Below, piece by piece: positions 18,840 to 27,239 of a DNA stretch of 64,000 nt. The notes beneath the pieces were generated by a model that saw nothing but the letters and a program-made list of their open reading frames with translations, searched no databases and was not told the DNA's origin. Source of the DNA: Pseudomonas laurylsulfatiphila (GTDB lineage: Bacteria; Pseudomonadota; Gammaproteobacteria; Pseudomonadales; Pseudomonadaceae); contig NZ_NIRS01000002.1 of the NCBI RefSeq assembly GCF_002934665.1, positions 310,001 to 374,000 of the forward strand, read 5' to 3'. How positions within the stretch are numbered: the first letter of the stretch is position 1; the number at the start of each line of letters is the position of its first letter. The position numbers and the translations under genes are program-made.

Positions 18840-21200
18840 ATGCCGACAAATAAAAACAAAGCTGCACAGCCAAACCCAAATTCGCAACCGACCCTGATCA
18901 ACCGTTATCTGTTCCCCGTCACCATCGGCATCCTGTTGCTGACTGTGGCGGGTATTGGCTGGTTTTTGCTGAGCAGCACACCGACGACGCCCAAGCCGGT
19001 CACCGTCAGCCCCCCTGCTGTCCAACCGGCCCAACCGCAACCCGTCGCCATGGAGCCAGCAAAAATGGTCGACGAGCAGCAATGCCAGGGTTGCCACGGC
19101 GAGCAGGTCAAGGACTGGCAAGGCTCCCACCACCAGTTGGCGATGCAGCAAGCCAACGCCGACACGATGCTCGGCGACTTCAACAACGTCACTTTCAAGG
19201 CCGAAAAAGAAACCACAGTGTTCTCGCGCAAAGGCGACGAATTCTGGGTCAACACGCCGGGTACCGATGGCAAGAATGCCGATTTCAAGGTGGCCTATGC
19301 CTTTGGCGTCGCTCCCTTGCAGCAGTACCTGATCGAGGTCGGCGAAGGCCGGTTGCAGGCTCTTGGGATTGCCTGGGATACCGAAAAGCACCGCTGGTTT
19401 CACCTCTACCCGGGCCAAGGCGTGAACTTCAAGAACCCGCTGCACTGGAGCAAGCCGAGCCAGAACGCCAACTTCATGTGCGTCGAATGCCATACCACTG
19501 GCTTCAAGCGCAATTTCGATGCGGCAAAAAACACCTTCGACAGCCACTGGAACAGCCTGGGTGTCGGCTGTCAGGCCTGTCATGGCCCCGCATCCAATCA
19601 CCTGGAATGGACGGCAAAGAAGACCGACCTGATCCATGCCGGCTTTGCCGTCGACCTCAAGGACAAGAACGCCACCGTCGAAATCGAAACCTGCGCCCGC
19701 TGCCACTCGCGCCGCGCGCCTCTGGATGACGGCTACACGGTCGGCAAGCGGCTGATGGACGACTACCTGCCTAGCGTCCTGACCCGCGAGCTGTACGCGC
19801 TGGACGGCAAGATCAAGGACGAAGTGTTCGAACACGGCTCCTTTGCCCAGAGCAAAATGTTCGACAAGGGTGTGCGTTGCAGCAACTGCCACAACCCGCA
19901 CAGCACTCAATTGAAAGCGCCAGGCAACGGTGTCTGCCTGCAATGCCACAACACAGCCGGCAAAACCACCGTGGAAGGTGTCGATGGCAAAGGCCTGCAA
20001 GCGAAAAACTACGACTCCATCGAACACACCCGCCACACCATGGGCCAACCGGGTTCGCAGTGCGTGGATTGCCACATGCCCGGCAAGTTCTACATGGGCA
20101 ATGACTTGCGGCATGACCACAGTTTCAGCATCCCCAACCCTGAGCGGGCAAAGAAACTCGGTACACCTGATGCCTGCCTGACTTGCCACCAGGGCAAGGC
20201 CGGCGACAAGGTCACCGAGCAGTTCAAGCTGTGGAACACCGCCAACGCCAGCGCGGTACAAGCCCCTCGCTACGACGAAAGCCTGTGGCTGATTCGCAAC
20301 GGTCAGGCCGGTGCCGCACAGGCCTTGATCGAGCAACTGCAACGCAGCAACCTGCCGGCGATCCAGCGCGCGACGCTGCTTGGCGAATTGGCGCAGTATC
20401 CGAGCGAGCAAGCGTTGAAACTGGCCACCAGGGACCTCAACAACCTGTCGCCGCAAGTCCGTGAGAGCGCCATCCGCGCACTCAGCGCATTCCTGCCGCC
20501 AGCGGAACGTGCGCCACTGCTGACACCCTTGCTGAGTGACCCTGTGAGAGCCGTGCGCATCGCCGCCGCCCGTGATCTGCTCAGTGTCGCGCGCAACGGC
20601 CTGGGCACGGCCCAGGACAGCTGGAATGCCGCCATCGCCGAATACGAGGCGGTGCAGAAAAACCTGCTCGAACGCGCCGAAGCGAACCTCAACCTGGCGA
20701 TGCTGTATCAGGCCAGCGGTCGCAACGCAGAAGTCGAAGGATTCCTGCGCACGGCCCTGCAGCGCGATCCGGACTTCTACCCGGCGCTGGTCACCCTGGT
20801 GCAGTGGCTGGAGGCCAACGGTCGCAGCCAGGAAGGTCATGCCCTGCTGGCGCAAAGCCTCAAGGACCATCCTGACTCGGGCCTGCTGCAATACACCCAG
20901 GGCCTGGCGCTGATTCGTGCCGGCCAGGCGGCTCAAGCCATGCCGTACCTGCGCCAGGCGGCGAAACTGGAACCGCAGAGCGGGCAATTCGGCTACGTAC
21001 TGGCAGTGGCCCTGCATGACAGCGGCAAGATTGACGAAGCCTGCGCAGAACTGGAACGGCTGTTGAAAGAGCAACCGGCCAACCGCAATGCCCGCTTGTC
21101 GCTGATCCAGTATTACCTGGCCAACGGCCAGGAGCCCAAGGCCCAGGTGCTGTTGCAGGGCTGGAAGAAGATGAATATGGGGGACCCGGCATTGAAATGA
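18840..21200 (+). CDS. Octaheme c-type cytochrome fused to HEAT/TPR repeats
   Basis: 786 residues from ATG 18840 (GGAAG 5 nt upstream); an in-frame ATG at 18828 has a weaker site. A basic N-terminus and one helix (about 25-45) anchor it to the membrane with the rest periplasmic. Eight CxxCH heme motifs occur between residue 82 and about 450: CQGCH, CVECH, CQACH, CARCH, CSNCH, CLQCH, CVDCH and CLTCH. HEAT-like helical repeats (about 480-600) and then TPRs (about 600-780) follow. The layout resembles multiheme cytochrome c554/nitrite-reductase-like heads joined to a protein-interaction tail. A redox or assembly role in the envelope is inferred; the substrate is unknown. Confidence 0.9.
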   Translation: MPTNKNKAAQPNPNSQPTLINRYLFPVTIGILLLTVAGIGWFLLSSTPTTPKPVTVSPPAVQPAQPQPVAMEPAKMVDEQQCQGCHGEQVKDWQGSHHQLAMQQANADTMLGDFNNVTFKAEKETTVFSRKGDEFWVNTPGTDGKNADFKVAYAFGVAPLQQYLIEVGEGRLQALGIAWDTEKHRWFHLYPGQGVNFKNPLHWSKPSQNANFMCVECHTTGFKRNFDAAKNTFDSHWNSLGVGCQACHGPASNHLEWTAKKTDLIHAGFAVDLKDKNATVEIETCARCHSRRAPLDDGYTVGKRLMDDYLPSVLTRELYALDGKIKDEVFEHGSFAQSKMFDKGVRCSNCHNPHSTQLKAPGNGVCLQCHNTAGKTTVEGVDGKGLQAKNYDSIEHTRHTMGQPGSQCVDCHMPGKFYMGNDLRHDHSFSIPNPERAKKLGTPDACLTCHQGKAGDKVTEQFKLWNTANASAVQAPRYDESLWLIRNGQAGAAQALIEQLQRSNLPAIQRATLLGELAQYPSEQALKLATRDLNNLSPQVRESAIRALSAFLPPAERAPLLTPLLSDPVRAVRIAAARDLLSVARNGLGTAQDSWNAAIAEYEAVQKNLLERAEANLNLAMLYQASGRNAEVEGFLRTALQRDPDFYPALVTLVQWLEANGRSQEGHALLAQSLKDHPDSGLLQYTQGLALIRAGQAAQAMPYLRQAAKLEPQSGQFGYVLAVALHDSGKIDEACAELERLLKEQPANRNARLSLIQYYLANGQEPKAQVLLQGWKKMNMGDPALK

Positions 21201-21527
21201 TCCGGGCTGAACCGGACGCCCGTTCACGGGCAATCCTGCCCCCACGGGGTTAGCGTCGTCGACAGAATCCGTGTACGACACTAACCCTGGGGGAGCGGGC
21301 GCGCCCGCGAAGACGGCCGTGCGAGCAACGCCCATCCCTGGCATATCCCTTCCCCGTTTGCCCTGTATCGGTCAGCAAACAATGCGAATCCCCTGAATTT
21401 TTAGTGATATCACTACGCCACTAGTGATAAGGTTCGCGGCGCTTGAAAAACCTCCCCCATTACATTTCGAGGCGACATGAAGCAAGCCTCGGCCAATGAC
21501 GGCAATGACCGGTCGCAAGGATCAACC
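21201..21527. other. Intergenic region with degenerate REPIN and a palindrome
   Basis: 21230-21320 holds a diverged inverted repeat (ACGGGGTTAG matching CTAACCCTGG, and GGGAGCGGGCGCGCCCGCGA). 21402-21428 holds the palindrome described separately. No coding sequence is supported. Confidence 0.6.
21402..21428. promoter_or_regulatory. Candidate operator: perfect 14-bp palindrome plus third half-site
   Basis: TAGTGATATCACTA is perfectly self-complementary at 21402-21415. The half-site TAGTGAT recurs at 21422-21428. It lies 100-126 bases upstream of the lipoprotein start, a common position for a dimeric repressor site. No regulator is assigned. Confidence 0.45.
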
Positions 21528-22028
21528 ATGGAAGCTCTCCGCAAGCTGTTCACCGTTACAGCCCTGACCACAGCACTCCTGACTTCGGGCTGTGCAAGCA
21601 TCGTCGGTGACAGCAAATATCCGGTGAACGTATCGAGCACGCCTAGCGGCGCCAACTTCACCATCACCAACAAAGCCGGTGTCGTCGTACATAACGGCTC
21701 CACGCCCAACACCGTGACACTGCCTTCCGGTCGTGGTTACTTCAAGGGTGAGGCCTACACCATCACCTTCAAGAAAGAGGGTTATGCCGATACCAGTACC
21801 ACTCTGGATACCAGCATGAGCGGTTGGTACTGGGGCAACATTCTGCTTGGCGGGTTGATTGGCATGCTGGTAGTCGATCCACTGACCGGCGCAATGTACA
21901 AACTTCCCGAGGACGCCGCGGGTAACCTCGGCAGTCCGTTGGCCGGCGAAGCAGCAAAAAATCTCACACTGCTGGAAATCGACCAGCTTTCGCCAGGCGA
22001 GCGCGCTTCGCTGGTTCGCATCAACTGA
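21528..22028 (+). CDS. Small lipoprotein, PEGA-like
   Basis: 166 residues from ATG 21528 (AAGGA, 6 nt spacing); the open frame starts earlier at 21477 but has no ribosome site there. The signal has a lipobox LLTSGC, so the mature protein would be lipid-anchored at Cys. The strand-rich section SSTPSGANFTITNKAG and the repeated ITFKKEGY resemble the PEGA-type carbohydrate-surface-layer-like domain. A glycine-rich hydrophobic helix (WGNILLGGLIGMLV) follows. It is a common orphan lipoprotein of Pseudomonas envelopes; function unknown. A palindromic candidate operator lies upstream. Confidence 0.8.
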   Translation: MEALRKLFTVTALTTALLTSGCASIVGDSKYPVNVSSTPSGANFTITNKAGVVVHNGSTPNTVTLPSGRGYFKGEAYTITFKKEGYADTSTTLDTSMSGWYWGNILLGGLIGMLVVDPLTGAMYKLPEDAAGNLGSPLAGEAAKNLTLLEIDQLSPGERASLVRIN

Positions 22029-22095
22029 CATCACCCGGCGCATTCCGCCGTTCGGGATGCGCCCTTTTGCACGGCAAAGCTGTCGAAACCTCATT

Positions 22096-22196
22096 TGTAG
22101 GAGCGAGCCTGCTCGCGATGGTGTTAAAGACGACGCGTTTATCCAGAATGTTCGCGTTTTCGTTGACGTCCATCGCGAGCAGGCTCGCTCCTACAG
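22096..22196. repeat. REPIN, first tandem copy
   Basis: Inverted pair of TGTAGGAGCGAGCCTGCTCG elements with a spacer. Nearly identical to the copy 178 bp to the right, including the spacer (CGACGCGTTTATCCAGAAT). Confidence 0.92.
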
Positions 22197-22213
22197 GGGC
22201 GGTATTGGCTCAA

Positions 22214-22849
22214 TCACCAACGCATATTCAGCGGATTTGTCTTCACGCACGGCAAATCAGTCGAAACCGCGTTTGTAGGAGCGAGCTTGCTCGCGATGGC
22301 GTTACAGGCGACGCGTTTATCCAGAATATTTGCGTTTTCGTTGACGTCCATCGCGAGCAAGCTCGCGCCTACACGGCGTCTGAACAACGGCCGCGGTTCA
22401 ATCACTGAACGCCCGTACAACACGCTCATCCCCGCCAATCCCTTCAATGCATCTTCCGCGGATTTGTCTTCACGCACGGCAAAGCTGTCGAAACCGCATT
22501 GGCGCATGTGGCTGAGTTGATCGCGCAAGACATCGCCGATGGCGCGCAACTCGCCGCCCCAGCCCAATCGCGTGCGCAGCAGATACGCCTGGCTGTACCC
22601 GCGGCCATCGCGAAAGCTCGGAAAATCCAGGGCGATCAAGGGCAGTTGGGCAAACCATGGCTGGAGGCTTTCCACTTCATCGTCCGGCCCCAGCCACACG
22701 CCGTTTTGCGACGGGTTTTCCAGCCAACGGCTCAGCGGCAGAATCGCGGCCCCCACGGGCAGCGGTGCTTGCGGGTCGCGCACGAGCTCCCAAGGATCAT
22801 CCGCAACAATCCGCGCCACGCCCGCTTCCAGCCGCAACAGATTGTTCAT
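22214..22849 (-). CDS. DUF934 protein with REPIN-encoded C-terminal extension
   Basis: 211 residues. The ATG at 22849 overlaps the stop of the sulfite reductase gene (ATGA), which fixes the start. Residues 1-159 are DUF934 (WELVRDP near 20, LIALDFPSFRDGRGYSQAYL near 71-90, ending RPLFRRR). DUF934 proteins accompany sulfite/nitrite reductases in sulfur assimilation, as in the PA4129-PA4130 pair of P. aeruginosa (recalled). The frame then continues 52 residues through REPIN sequence (VGASLLAM and so on) before a stop at 22214. The native stop seems to have been lost to the repeat insertion. The core is intact, so the protein is probably functional. Confidence 0.85.
   Translation of the reverse strand: MNNLLRLEAGVARIVADDPWELVRDPQAPLPVGAAILPLSRWLENPSQNGVWLGPDDEVESLQPWFAQLPLIALDFPSFRDGRGYSQAYLLRTRLGWGGELRAIGDVLRDQLSHMRQCGFDSFAVREDKSAEDALKGLAGMSVLYGRSVIEPRPLFRRRVGASLLAMDVNENANILDKRVACNAIASKLAPTNAVSTDLPCVKTNPLNMRW
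22274..22374. repeat. REPIN, second tandem copy, read into the DUF934 gene
   Basis: Second copy of the 101-bp element, 178 bp after the first. The flank CACGGCAAA...GTCGAAACC precedes both copies and also occurs inside the DUF934 gene near 22478-22496. It supplies most of the C-terminal tail of the DUF934 frame. Confidence 0.92.
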
Positions 22850-24519
22850 GCCGACACCTGCGGCACTTTCCCGTAGACCGCCTCCTTGAACGGCTCCAGC
22901 CCGATCCGCTGGAAGGCGTCGACGAACAGTTCTTCGCTCTCGCGATAACGCACGAAGGTGTCGACAATGCATTCGATCACCCCGGGCACTTGCGCGGCGC
23001 TGAAGGACGGGCCAATGACCTTGCCTAGCGCACTGTTCTTGCCCTGGGCGCCACCCAGGGTGATCTGGTACCACTCGGCGCCGTTCTTATCGACCCCCAG
23101 AATGCCGATGTTGCCGATGTGGTGATGACCGCAGGCATTCATGCAGCCGGAGATATTGAGGCTGATGTCGCCCAGGTCGTGCAGGTAGTCGAGGTCTTCG
23201 AAGCGTGCGGCAATGGCCTTGGCGATGGGGATCGACTTGGCGTTGGCCAGCGCGCAGAAGTCGCCTCCGGGGCAGGCGATGATGTCGGTGAGCAATCCGG
23301 CGTTGGCGCTGCCCAGATTGTGTCCGCAGGCCAGGCGCCACAGAGTGAACAGATCGGCCTTGGACACGTCCGGAAGGACGATATTCTGCTCATGGGCAAT
23401 GCGGATTTCACCGAAGCCCAAGCGTTCGGACCACTCGGCCACCGCCTCCATCTGTTCGGCAGTGACATCGCCCGGTGGCGCAGCGGCGCCGGGCTTGGTC
23501 GACAACACCACGCTGGTATAACCCGATACTTTGTGCGGCTGCACGTTACGCTGCACCCAACGAGCGAACGCCGGGTTTTCGGCCAGGTGCGTGCCGAAAT
23601 CGAGATGGGTGTCGGACAGATCGCGATAAGGCGGTGCGACGAACGCGCTGGCCACACGCTCGAACTCGTCAAGGGTCAGTTGCGCCGGGCCGTCCTTGAG
23701 GTACTGCCACTCTTCTTCCACTTCCCGGGCGAAGGCCTCGATGCCCAGGGCCTTGACCAGAATCTTGATTCGCGCCTTGTACTTGTTGTCCCGCCGACCA
23801 TGGCGGTTATACACCCGCAGCACCGCCTCTACGTAAGACAGCAGGTGCTGCCACGGCAAGCCTTCGCGGATCTGCAAGCCGAGGATCGGCGTGCGCCCCA
23901 GGCCGCCGCCGACCATGACTCGCAGGAGCATGTGCCCGTCGGAGCCTGGGTAAAGATACAGGCCGATGTCATGCATCATGATCGCCGCGCGGTCCTGCTC
24001 GGCCGAGCAGATAGCGATCTTGAACTTGCGCGGCAGGAACAGGAATTCCGGGTTGATGGTCGACCACTGCCGCAGAATTTCCGCCAACGGTCGCGGGTCG
24101 ATCATTTCGTCGGCCGCCACCCCGGCAAAGGCTTCGGTGGTGATGTTGCGCACGCAGTTGCCGGAGGTCTGGATCGCATGCATTTCCACCTCGGCCAGGC
24201 GTTCGAGGATGTCCGGCACCTGGGCCAGTTCGATCCAGTTGAACTGCATGTTCTGCCGGGTGGTGAAATGGCCGTAGCCGCGATCGTAATCCCGGGCGAT
24301 GCTCGCCAACGTACGCATCTGCCGGACGCTCAGTGTGCCGTAGGGAATCGCCACCCGCAGCATGTAGGCGTGCTTTTGCAGGTACAGGCCGTTCTGCAGG
24401 CGCAATGGCAGGAACTCTTCTTCGCTCAGTTCACCGGCCATGAAGCGCTCGACCTGATCGCGAAACTGCGCAACCCGTTCGAACACCAGTGCCCGGTCGT
24501 AATCATCGTACTGATACAT
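22846..24519 (-). CDS. Sulfite/nitrite reductase, siroheme-[4Fe-4S]
   Basis: 557 residues from ATG 24519. The two-repeat ferredoxin-dependent reductase fold is present: GYGHFTTRQNMQFNW near the N-terminus, TSGNCVRNITT, and the siroheme/cluster cysteines C416, C422, C459 and C463 in CPGGDFC...GCMNACG. It reduces sulfite to sulfide (or nitrite to ammonia) in the cytoplasm. It is coupled to DUF934 downstream and oriented opposite to the orphan ccoN. This matches PA4130, part of a cluster reported as cyanide-induced in P. aeruginosa. A sulfite role is favoured by the DUF934 partner; exact substrate not proven. Confidence 0.93.
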   Translation of the reverse strand: MYQYDDYDRALVFERVAQFRDQVERFMAGELSEEEFLPLRLQNGLYLQKHAYMLRVAIPYGTLSVRQMRTLASIARDYDRGYGHFTTRQNMQFNWIELAQVPDILERLAEVEMHAIQTSGNCVRNITTEAFAGVAADEMIDPRPLAEILRQWSTINPEFLFLPRKFKIAICSAEQDRAAIMMHDIGLYLYPGSDGHMLLRVMVGGGLGRTPILGLQIREGLPWQHLLSYVEAVLRVYNRHGRRDNKYKARIKILVKALGIEAFAREVEEEWQYLKDGPAQLTLDEFERVASAFVAPPYRDLSDTHLDFGTHLAENPAFARWVQRNVQPHKVSGYTSVVLSTKPGAAAPPGDVTAEQMEAVAEWSERLGFGEIRIAHEQNIVLPDVSKADLFTLWRLACGHNLGSANAGLLTDIIACPGGDFCALANAKSIPIAKAIAARFEDLDYLHDLGDISLNISGCMNACGHHHIGNIGILGVDKNGAEWYQITLGGAQGKNSALGKVIGPSFSAAQVPGVIECIVDTFVRYRESEELFVDAFQRIGLEPFKEAVYGKVPQVSA

Positions 24520-24850
24520 GTGGCAACCTCATCAGGATTCACCGCATTCCCCTGTGTAGGAGCTGCCGAAGGCTGCGATCTTTTGATCTTAAAGAACAGA
24601 ATCAAAAGATCGCAGCCTTCGGCAGCTCCTACGGGTCGGTGGGTTTGCGGTTGTTGTGTGAGGTTGACTATGGACGTGCGGCTCAGCGCATTACAGATTC
24701 ACCTGAGCGCATAAAAACCGTATCAGAGCACGGCAGATGGCCGCAGGCGGCACTCAAATCTGATCCGCCTAAATGAAATATTCCTGAGCCTGTTTTGTTT
24801 CCATCGGGGTTTCTACAGTGCACGGCATTGCAACCGTGGAAGCATTGAGC
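24520..24850. promoter_or_regulatory. Divergent promoter region with REPIN
   Basis: Lies between sulfite reductase (leftward) and ccoN (rightward). A REPIN of the GATCGCAGCCTTCGGCAGCTCC family occupies 24556-24632. I looked for an Anr/FNR box (TTGAT-N4-ATCAA) and saw none that was clear. The promoter elements themselves are not assigned. Confidence 0.45.
24556..24632. repeat. REPIN of the GATCGCAGCC family
   Basis: Inverted arms TAGGAGCTGCCGAAGGCTGC and GCAGCCTTCGGCAGCTCCTA flank a short centre that itself pairs (TTTTGATC). Confidence 0.9.
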
Positions 24851-26278
24851 ATGAGCACAACAACTATCAGTCAGGCCTATAACTACAAGGTCGTGCGCCA
24901 GTTCGTGGTGGCGACCGTCTTCTGGGGCGTCGTGGGGATGGCCATGGGCGTGTGGATCGCCTCGCAACTGGTGTGGCCGCAGATGAACCTGGACCTGCCC
25001 TGGACCACCTTCGGCCGCTTGCGCCCTTTGCACACCAGCCTGGTGATTTTCGGTTTTGCCGGCAGCGCGCAATTTGCCGCCAGTTACTACGCGGTACAGC
25101 GCACCTGCCAGGTGCGGCTGTTTTCCGACAAGCTCGCCGCGTTCACCTTCTGGGGCTGGCAATCGGTGATCGTGGTGATGCTGATCACCCTGCCGCTGGG
25201 CTACACCACCACCAAGGAATACGCCGAAATCGAATTCACCGGCGCAGTGTGGATGACCGTGGTCTGGGTTGCATATGCCGTGGTGTTCTTCACTACCGTA
25301 GTACAACGCAAGACCAGGCACATCTACGTCGGCAACTGGTTCTTTGGTGCGTTCATTGTGGTCATCGCCATGCTGCACGTGGTCAATCACTTGTCGATTC
25401 CAGTGGACTGGTTCAAGTCCTACCCGGTGTATTCCGGGGCCACCGACGCCATGGTCCAGTGGTGGTACGGACACAACGCCGTGGGCTTTTTCCTGACCAC
25501 CGGTTTCCTGGGGATGATGTACTACTTCGTGCCCAAACAGGTCGGCCGCCCGGTGTATTCCTATCGCTTGTCGATCGTGCACTTCTGGGCGCTGATTACC
25601 CTGTACATCTGGGCCGGTCCTCACCACTTGCACTACACCGCGCTGCCGGACTGGGCGCAGTCGCTGGGCATGGCCATGTCGCTGATCCTGCTGGCGCCGA
25701 GCTGGGGCGGGATGATCAACGGCATGATGACGCTCTCGGGCGCCTGGCATAAGCTGCGCACCGACCCGATCCTGCGCTTTCTCGTGCTATCCCTGGCGTT
25801 CTACGGCATGTCGACCTTCGAAGGGCCGATGATGGCCATCAAGACGGTCAACGCCCTCTCCCACTACACCGACTGGACCATCGGCCACGTGCACGCCGGC
25901 GCGCTCGGCTGGGTGGCGATGATCACCTTCGGCGCGACCTATCACATGGTGCCGAAGGTATTCGGACGCGATCGGATGCACAGCACGCCGCTGATCAACC
26001 TGCATTTTTGGCTGGCGACCATCGGCACCGTGCTGTACATCGCCTCGATGTGGGTCAACGGCATCACCCAGGGCCTGATGTGGCGCGCGATCAACGATGA
26101 CGGCACGCTGACCTACTCCTTCGTCGAAGCCTTGCAGGCCAGCCATCCGGGATTCGTCGTGCGCTTTGCCGGCGGGGTGTTCTTCCTCAGCGGCATGCTG
26201 CTGATGGCCTACAACGTGTGGCGCACGGTGCGGGTAGCGGACGTGGCGATGGCCGAACGCGAGGCGCAGTTGGCCTGA
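24851..26278 (+). CDS. ccoN: Orphan cbb3 cytochrome oxidase subunit I (CcoN4-like)
   Basis: 475 residues from ATG 24851 (GGAAG upstream); the frame is open back to 24818. About twelve membrane helices. Heme/copper ligand motifs are present: [39 protein letters not shown], and HAGALGW...TYHMVP near the C-terminal third. The catalytic subunit reduces O2 at heme b3-CuB and normally pairs with CcoO and CcoP, which are absent here. Such orphan subunits replace the housekeeping CcoN in P. aeruginosa (CcoN4, PA4133) and help tolerance of cyanide. The adjacent reductase and DUF934 genes repeat that neighbourhood. The stop overlaps the next start (TGATG). Confidence 0.92.
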   Translation: MSTTTISQAYNYKVVRQFVVATVFWGVVGMAMGVWIASQLVWPQMNLDLPWTTFGRLRPLHTSLVIFGFAGSAQFAASYYAVQRTCQVRLFSDKLAAFTFWGWQSVIVVMLITLPLGYTTTKEYAEIEFTGAVWMTVVWVAYAVVFFTTVVQRKTRHIYVGNWFFGAFIVVIAMLHVVNHLSIPVDWFKSYPVYSGATDAMVQWWYGHNAVGFFLTTGFLGMMYYFVPKQVGRPVYSYRLSIVHFWALITLYIWAGPHHLHYTALPDWAQSLGMAMSLILLAPSWGGMINGMMTLSGAWHKLRTDPILRFLVLSLAFYGMSTFEGPMMAIKTVNALSHYTDWTIGHVHAGALGWVAMITFGATYHMVPKVFGRDRMHSTPLINLHFWLATIGTVLYIASMWVNGITQGLMWRAINDDGTLTYSFVEALQASHPGFVVRFAGGVFFLSGMLLMAYNVWRTVRVADVAMAEREAQLA

Positions 26279-26499
26279 TGATTGAAGTCATGTTGAACAT
26301 GGCGGGGGTGGCATTTTTGTGGTTCGCCATCGAGTATTGTCTGCGCCACCAGACCGCCGAGAGCCTGGACGATGCGAGCCTGATCCCGTTTGCGGATGAC
26401 CCGGAAGTGGCGCGGCGGGTGGAGTTGGCGACCGGAAAAACCGTCAAGACACTCCCGCCGCAAGAGGCGAAGGCGGATTGGGGAACCCTCGATATCTGA
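26278..26499 (+). CDS. Small membrane protein coupled to orphan CcoN
   Basis: 73 residues. ATG overlaps the ccoN stop (TGATG), so translation is coupled. One N-terminal helix ([20 protein letters not shown], residues 1-20) is followed by an acidic soluble tail (SLDDASLIPFADDPE). It resembles the small uncharacterised protein next to CcoN4 (PA4134) by size and position. Likely an accessory or stabilising subunit for the orphan oxidase; inference from coupling only. A REP hairpin follows 14 bases later. Confidence 0.8.
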   Translation: MIEVMLNMAGVAFLWFAIEYCLRHQTAESLDDASLIPFADDPEVARRVELATGKTVKTLPPQEAKADWGTLDI

Positions 26500-26512
26500 T
26501 GCAGCTGCGATG

Positions 26513-26541
26513 ACTGTGGGAGCACGCTCGCTCCCACAGGG
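26513..26541. repeat. Short REP hairpin after the CcoN partner gene
   Basis: ACTGTGGGAGCACGCTCGCT with its complement, a compact stem-loop without a long T-tract. It could protect the transcript end. Confidence 0.6.
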
Positions 26542-26556
26542 TTGTAGGTCGAGACT

Positions 26557-27051
26557 TCAGGCACGTTCCCGGGGAATCAGGCTTTGCAGTTGTTGCGCCA
26601 GGAAGTTTGCATCGAACTCAAACGTGTCCGGGTCTTTCAAGCCATTGGTCTTGCGCCACTGCCAGCCGGTGGATGGCGGCAGGCACACCAGTGACACGCT
26701 GCCATAACGGGCTGCCGTAAAGCCCATCACCGCCACGGAAATCTGCCCGCCGACACCCATCACCTCCGGCACGAATTCCACCGGTTTGCCCGCGATCAGG
26801 ATGCTCAGCTTTTCAGTCTTGAAGGGAGAGGTCTCCACCGGAACACTGGGCCCCGACGCGACATACACTTCGCGGTTCACTTCGAGCAGGTCAGGTGCCT
26901 TGACCGGTTCGAGCCACTGCTGGATCTCATCGAACAGCGCACCAATGCGCTTCGCCCACTCGGCCGATTGCGACTCGAACACTTGTTTTTTGTGCGCTTC
27001 GCTTTCGGCGTAGTGGCGAAGCATTTCGCCCAGTTGCTGTACATCGTCCAT
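26557..27051 (-). CDS. Unrecognised soluble protein
   Basis: 164 residues from ATG 27051 with a weak ribosome site (AGGGAACACCGCT). No signal peptide or membrane helix. The N-terminus is helical (LGEMLRHYAESEAHKKQVFE) and the rest forms strands (VYVASGPSVPVE, ISVAVMGFTAARYGSVSLV). A conserved-looking PPSTGWQW segment is seen. I do not recognise a family. It stands alone between a REP hairpin and the GNAT gene. Codon use matches the neighbours, so it looks like a resident gene. Confidence 0.75.
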   Translation of the reverse strand: MDDVQQLGEMLRHYAESEAHKKQVFESQSAEWAKRIGALFDEIQQWLEPVKAPDLLEVNREVYVASGPSVPVETSPFKTEKLSILIAGKPVEFVPEVMGVGGQISVAVMGFTAARYGSVSLVCLPPSTGWQWRKTNGLKDPDTFEFDANFLAQQLQSLIPRERA

Positions 27052-27239
27052 AGCGGTGTTCCCTGAATAGACCGGTGTTGCGGACCTGAAGCATGGCAGA
27101 TGCCCGCACGCTGCGTACGACTAAAACCTGACGACAGTTTGCACCGTTGCGCAAACGCGGGCACTGCAGGTGCGCACTTCACCTGACAAACGGAGCACAG
27201 CATGCGCCAGCTGCAGTGGCGTTCGCCCTGGCGAATGAC

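Noticed and set aside
18492..21344. A 950-codon minus-strand frame opposite the octaheme cytochrome
   Set aside because: The plus strand has eight CxxCH motifs and TPRs; the minus frame has no domain.
22096..22374. The two REPINs as a CRISPR array
   Set aside because: Only two units, each a palindrome pair with no unique spacers of constant length and no cas gene.
23119..24714. A 531-codon plus-strand frame opposite the sulfite reductase
   Set aside because: The cysteine motifs and the ATGA coupling are on the minus strand.
24520..24850. An Anr/FNR site upstream of ccoN
   Set aside because: I saw no clear TTGAT-N4-ATCAA; the closest AT-rich match lies inside the REPIN.
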